NCBI GenBank assembly: GCA_964429075.1
Contig: CAYSBA010000102.1
Coordinates: 1-5,818, forward strand
Length of the DNA stretch: 5,818 nucleotides
Reading direction: 5' to 3'
Origin: CAYSBA01 sp964429075 [NCBI: uncultured bacterium]
Lineage (GTDB): Bacteria; CAYSBA01
A program made the position numbers and the translations under genes. The notes under the pieces are model-generated. The model had not been told where the DNA came from. It saw nothing but the letters and a program-made list of their open reading frames with translations, and did no database searches. How positions within the stretch are numbered: the stretch's first letter is position 1; each line of letters opens with the position of its first letter. This document shows, piece after piece, positions 5,817 through 5,818 of the stretch.

Positions 5817-5818
5817 AC

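Overview
The window holds a compact high-affinity phosphate uptake and phosphate-signalling locus, followed on the opposite strand by the end of a multiheme cytochrome c gene. The DNA is AT-rich, with strong AGGAGG-type ribosome binding sites. A predicted outer-membrane beta-barrel protein, a PstS predicted to be a lipoprotein and a periplasmic-type multiheme cytochrome together point to a Gram-negative bacterium with anaerobic or metal/nitrogen/sulfur respiratory metabolism. Nitrospirota or a Desulfobacterota-like lineage would fit, but the sequence alone does not fix the taxon.

Layout on the + strand: the 3' end of a PhoR-type sensor kinase (1-471, 5' end outside the window); a short regulatory interval with four 11-bp-phased TTAACA-like repeats and an extended -10; pstS (537-1448); a small DUF2490-like secreted beta-barrel gene (1461-2117); pstC (2114-3001); pstA (2998-3846); pstB (3846-4598); phoU (4609-5271). 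These genes are 12 nt or less apart or overlap (ATGA, ATGA, TAATG), so they very probably form one operon. On the - strand, 5268-5816 is the C-terminal part of a cytochrome with at least five CXXCH heme sites. Its stop codon overlaps the phoU stop codon.

How it works together: PstS captures periplasmic phosphate, PstC and PstA form the inner-membrane channel and PstB drives transport with ATP. PhoU links transporter state to the PhoR kinase, whose partner response regulator (PhoB/PhoP, not in the window) would bind the repeat array and activate the pst promoter. The DUF2490-like protein probably sits in the outer membrane; its place between pstS and pstC suggests a role in phosphate limitation, but its function is unknown.

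Most of this is a well-known system. The parts worth a second look are the phased TTAACA array overlapping the phoR stop codon, a strong 13-bp hairpin followed by five T inside the first 30 codons of pstC (a candidate attenuator setting the PstS:PstCAB ratio), the inserted beta-barrel gene, and the tail-to-tail overlap of phoU with the cytochrome gene. I see no RNA gene, mobile element or CRISPR array, and no stretch over 300 bases lacks a gene.
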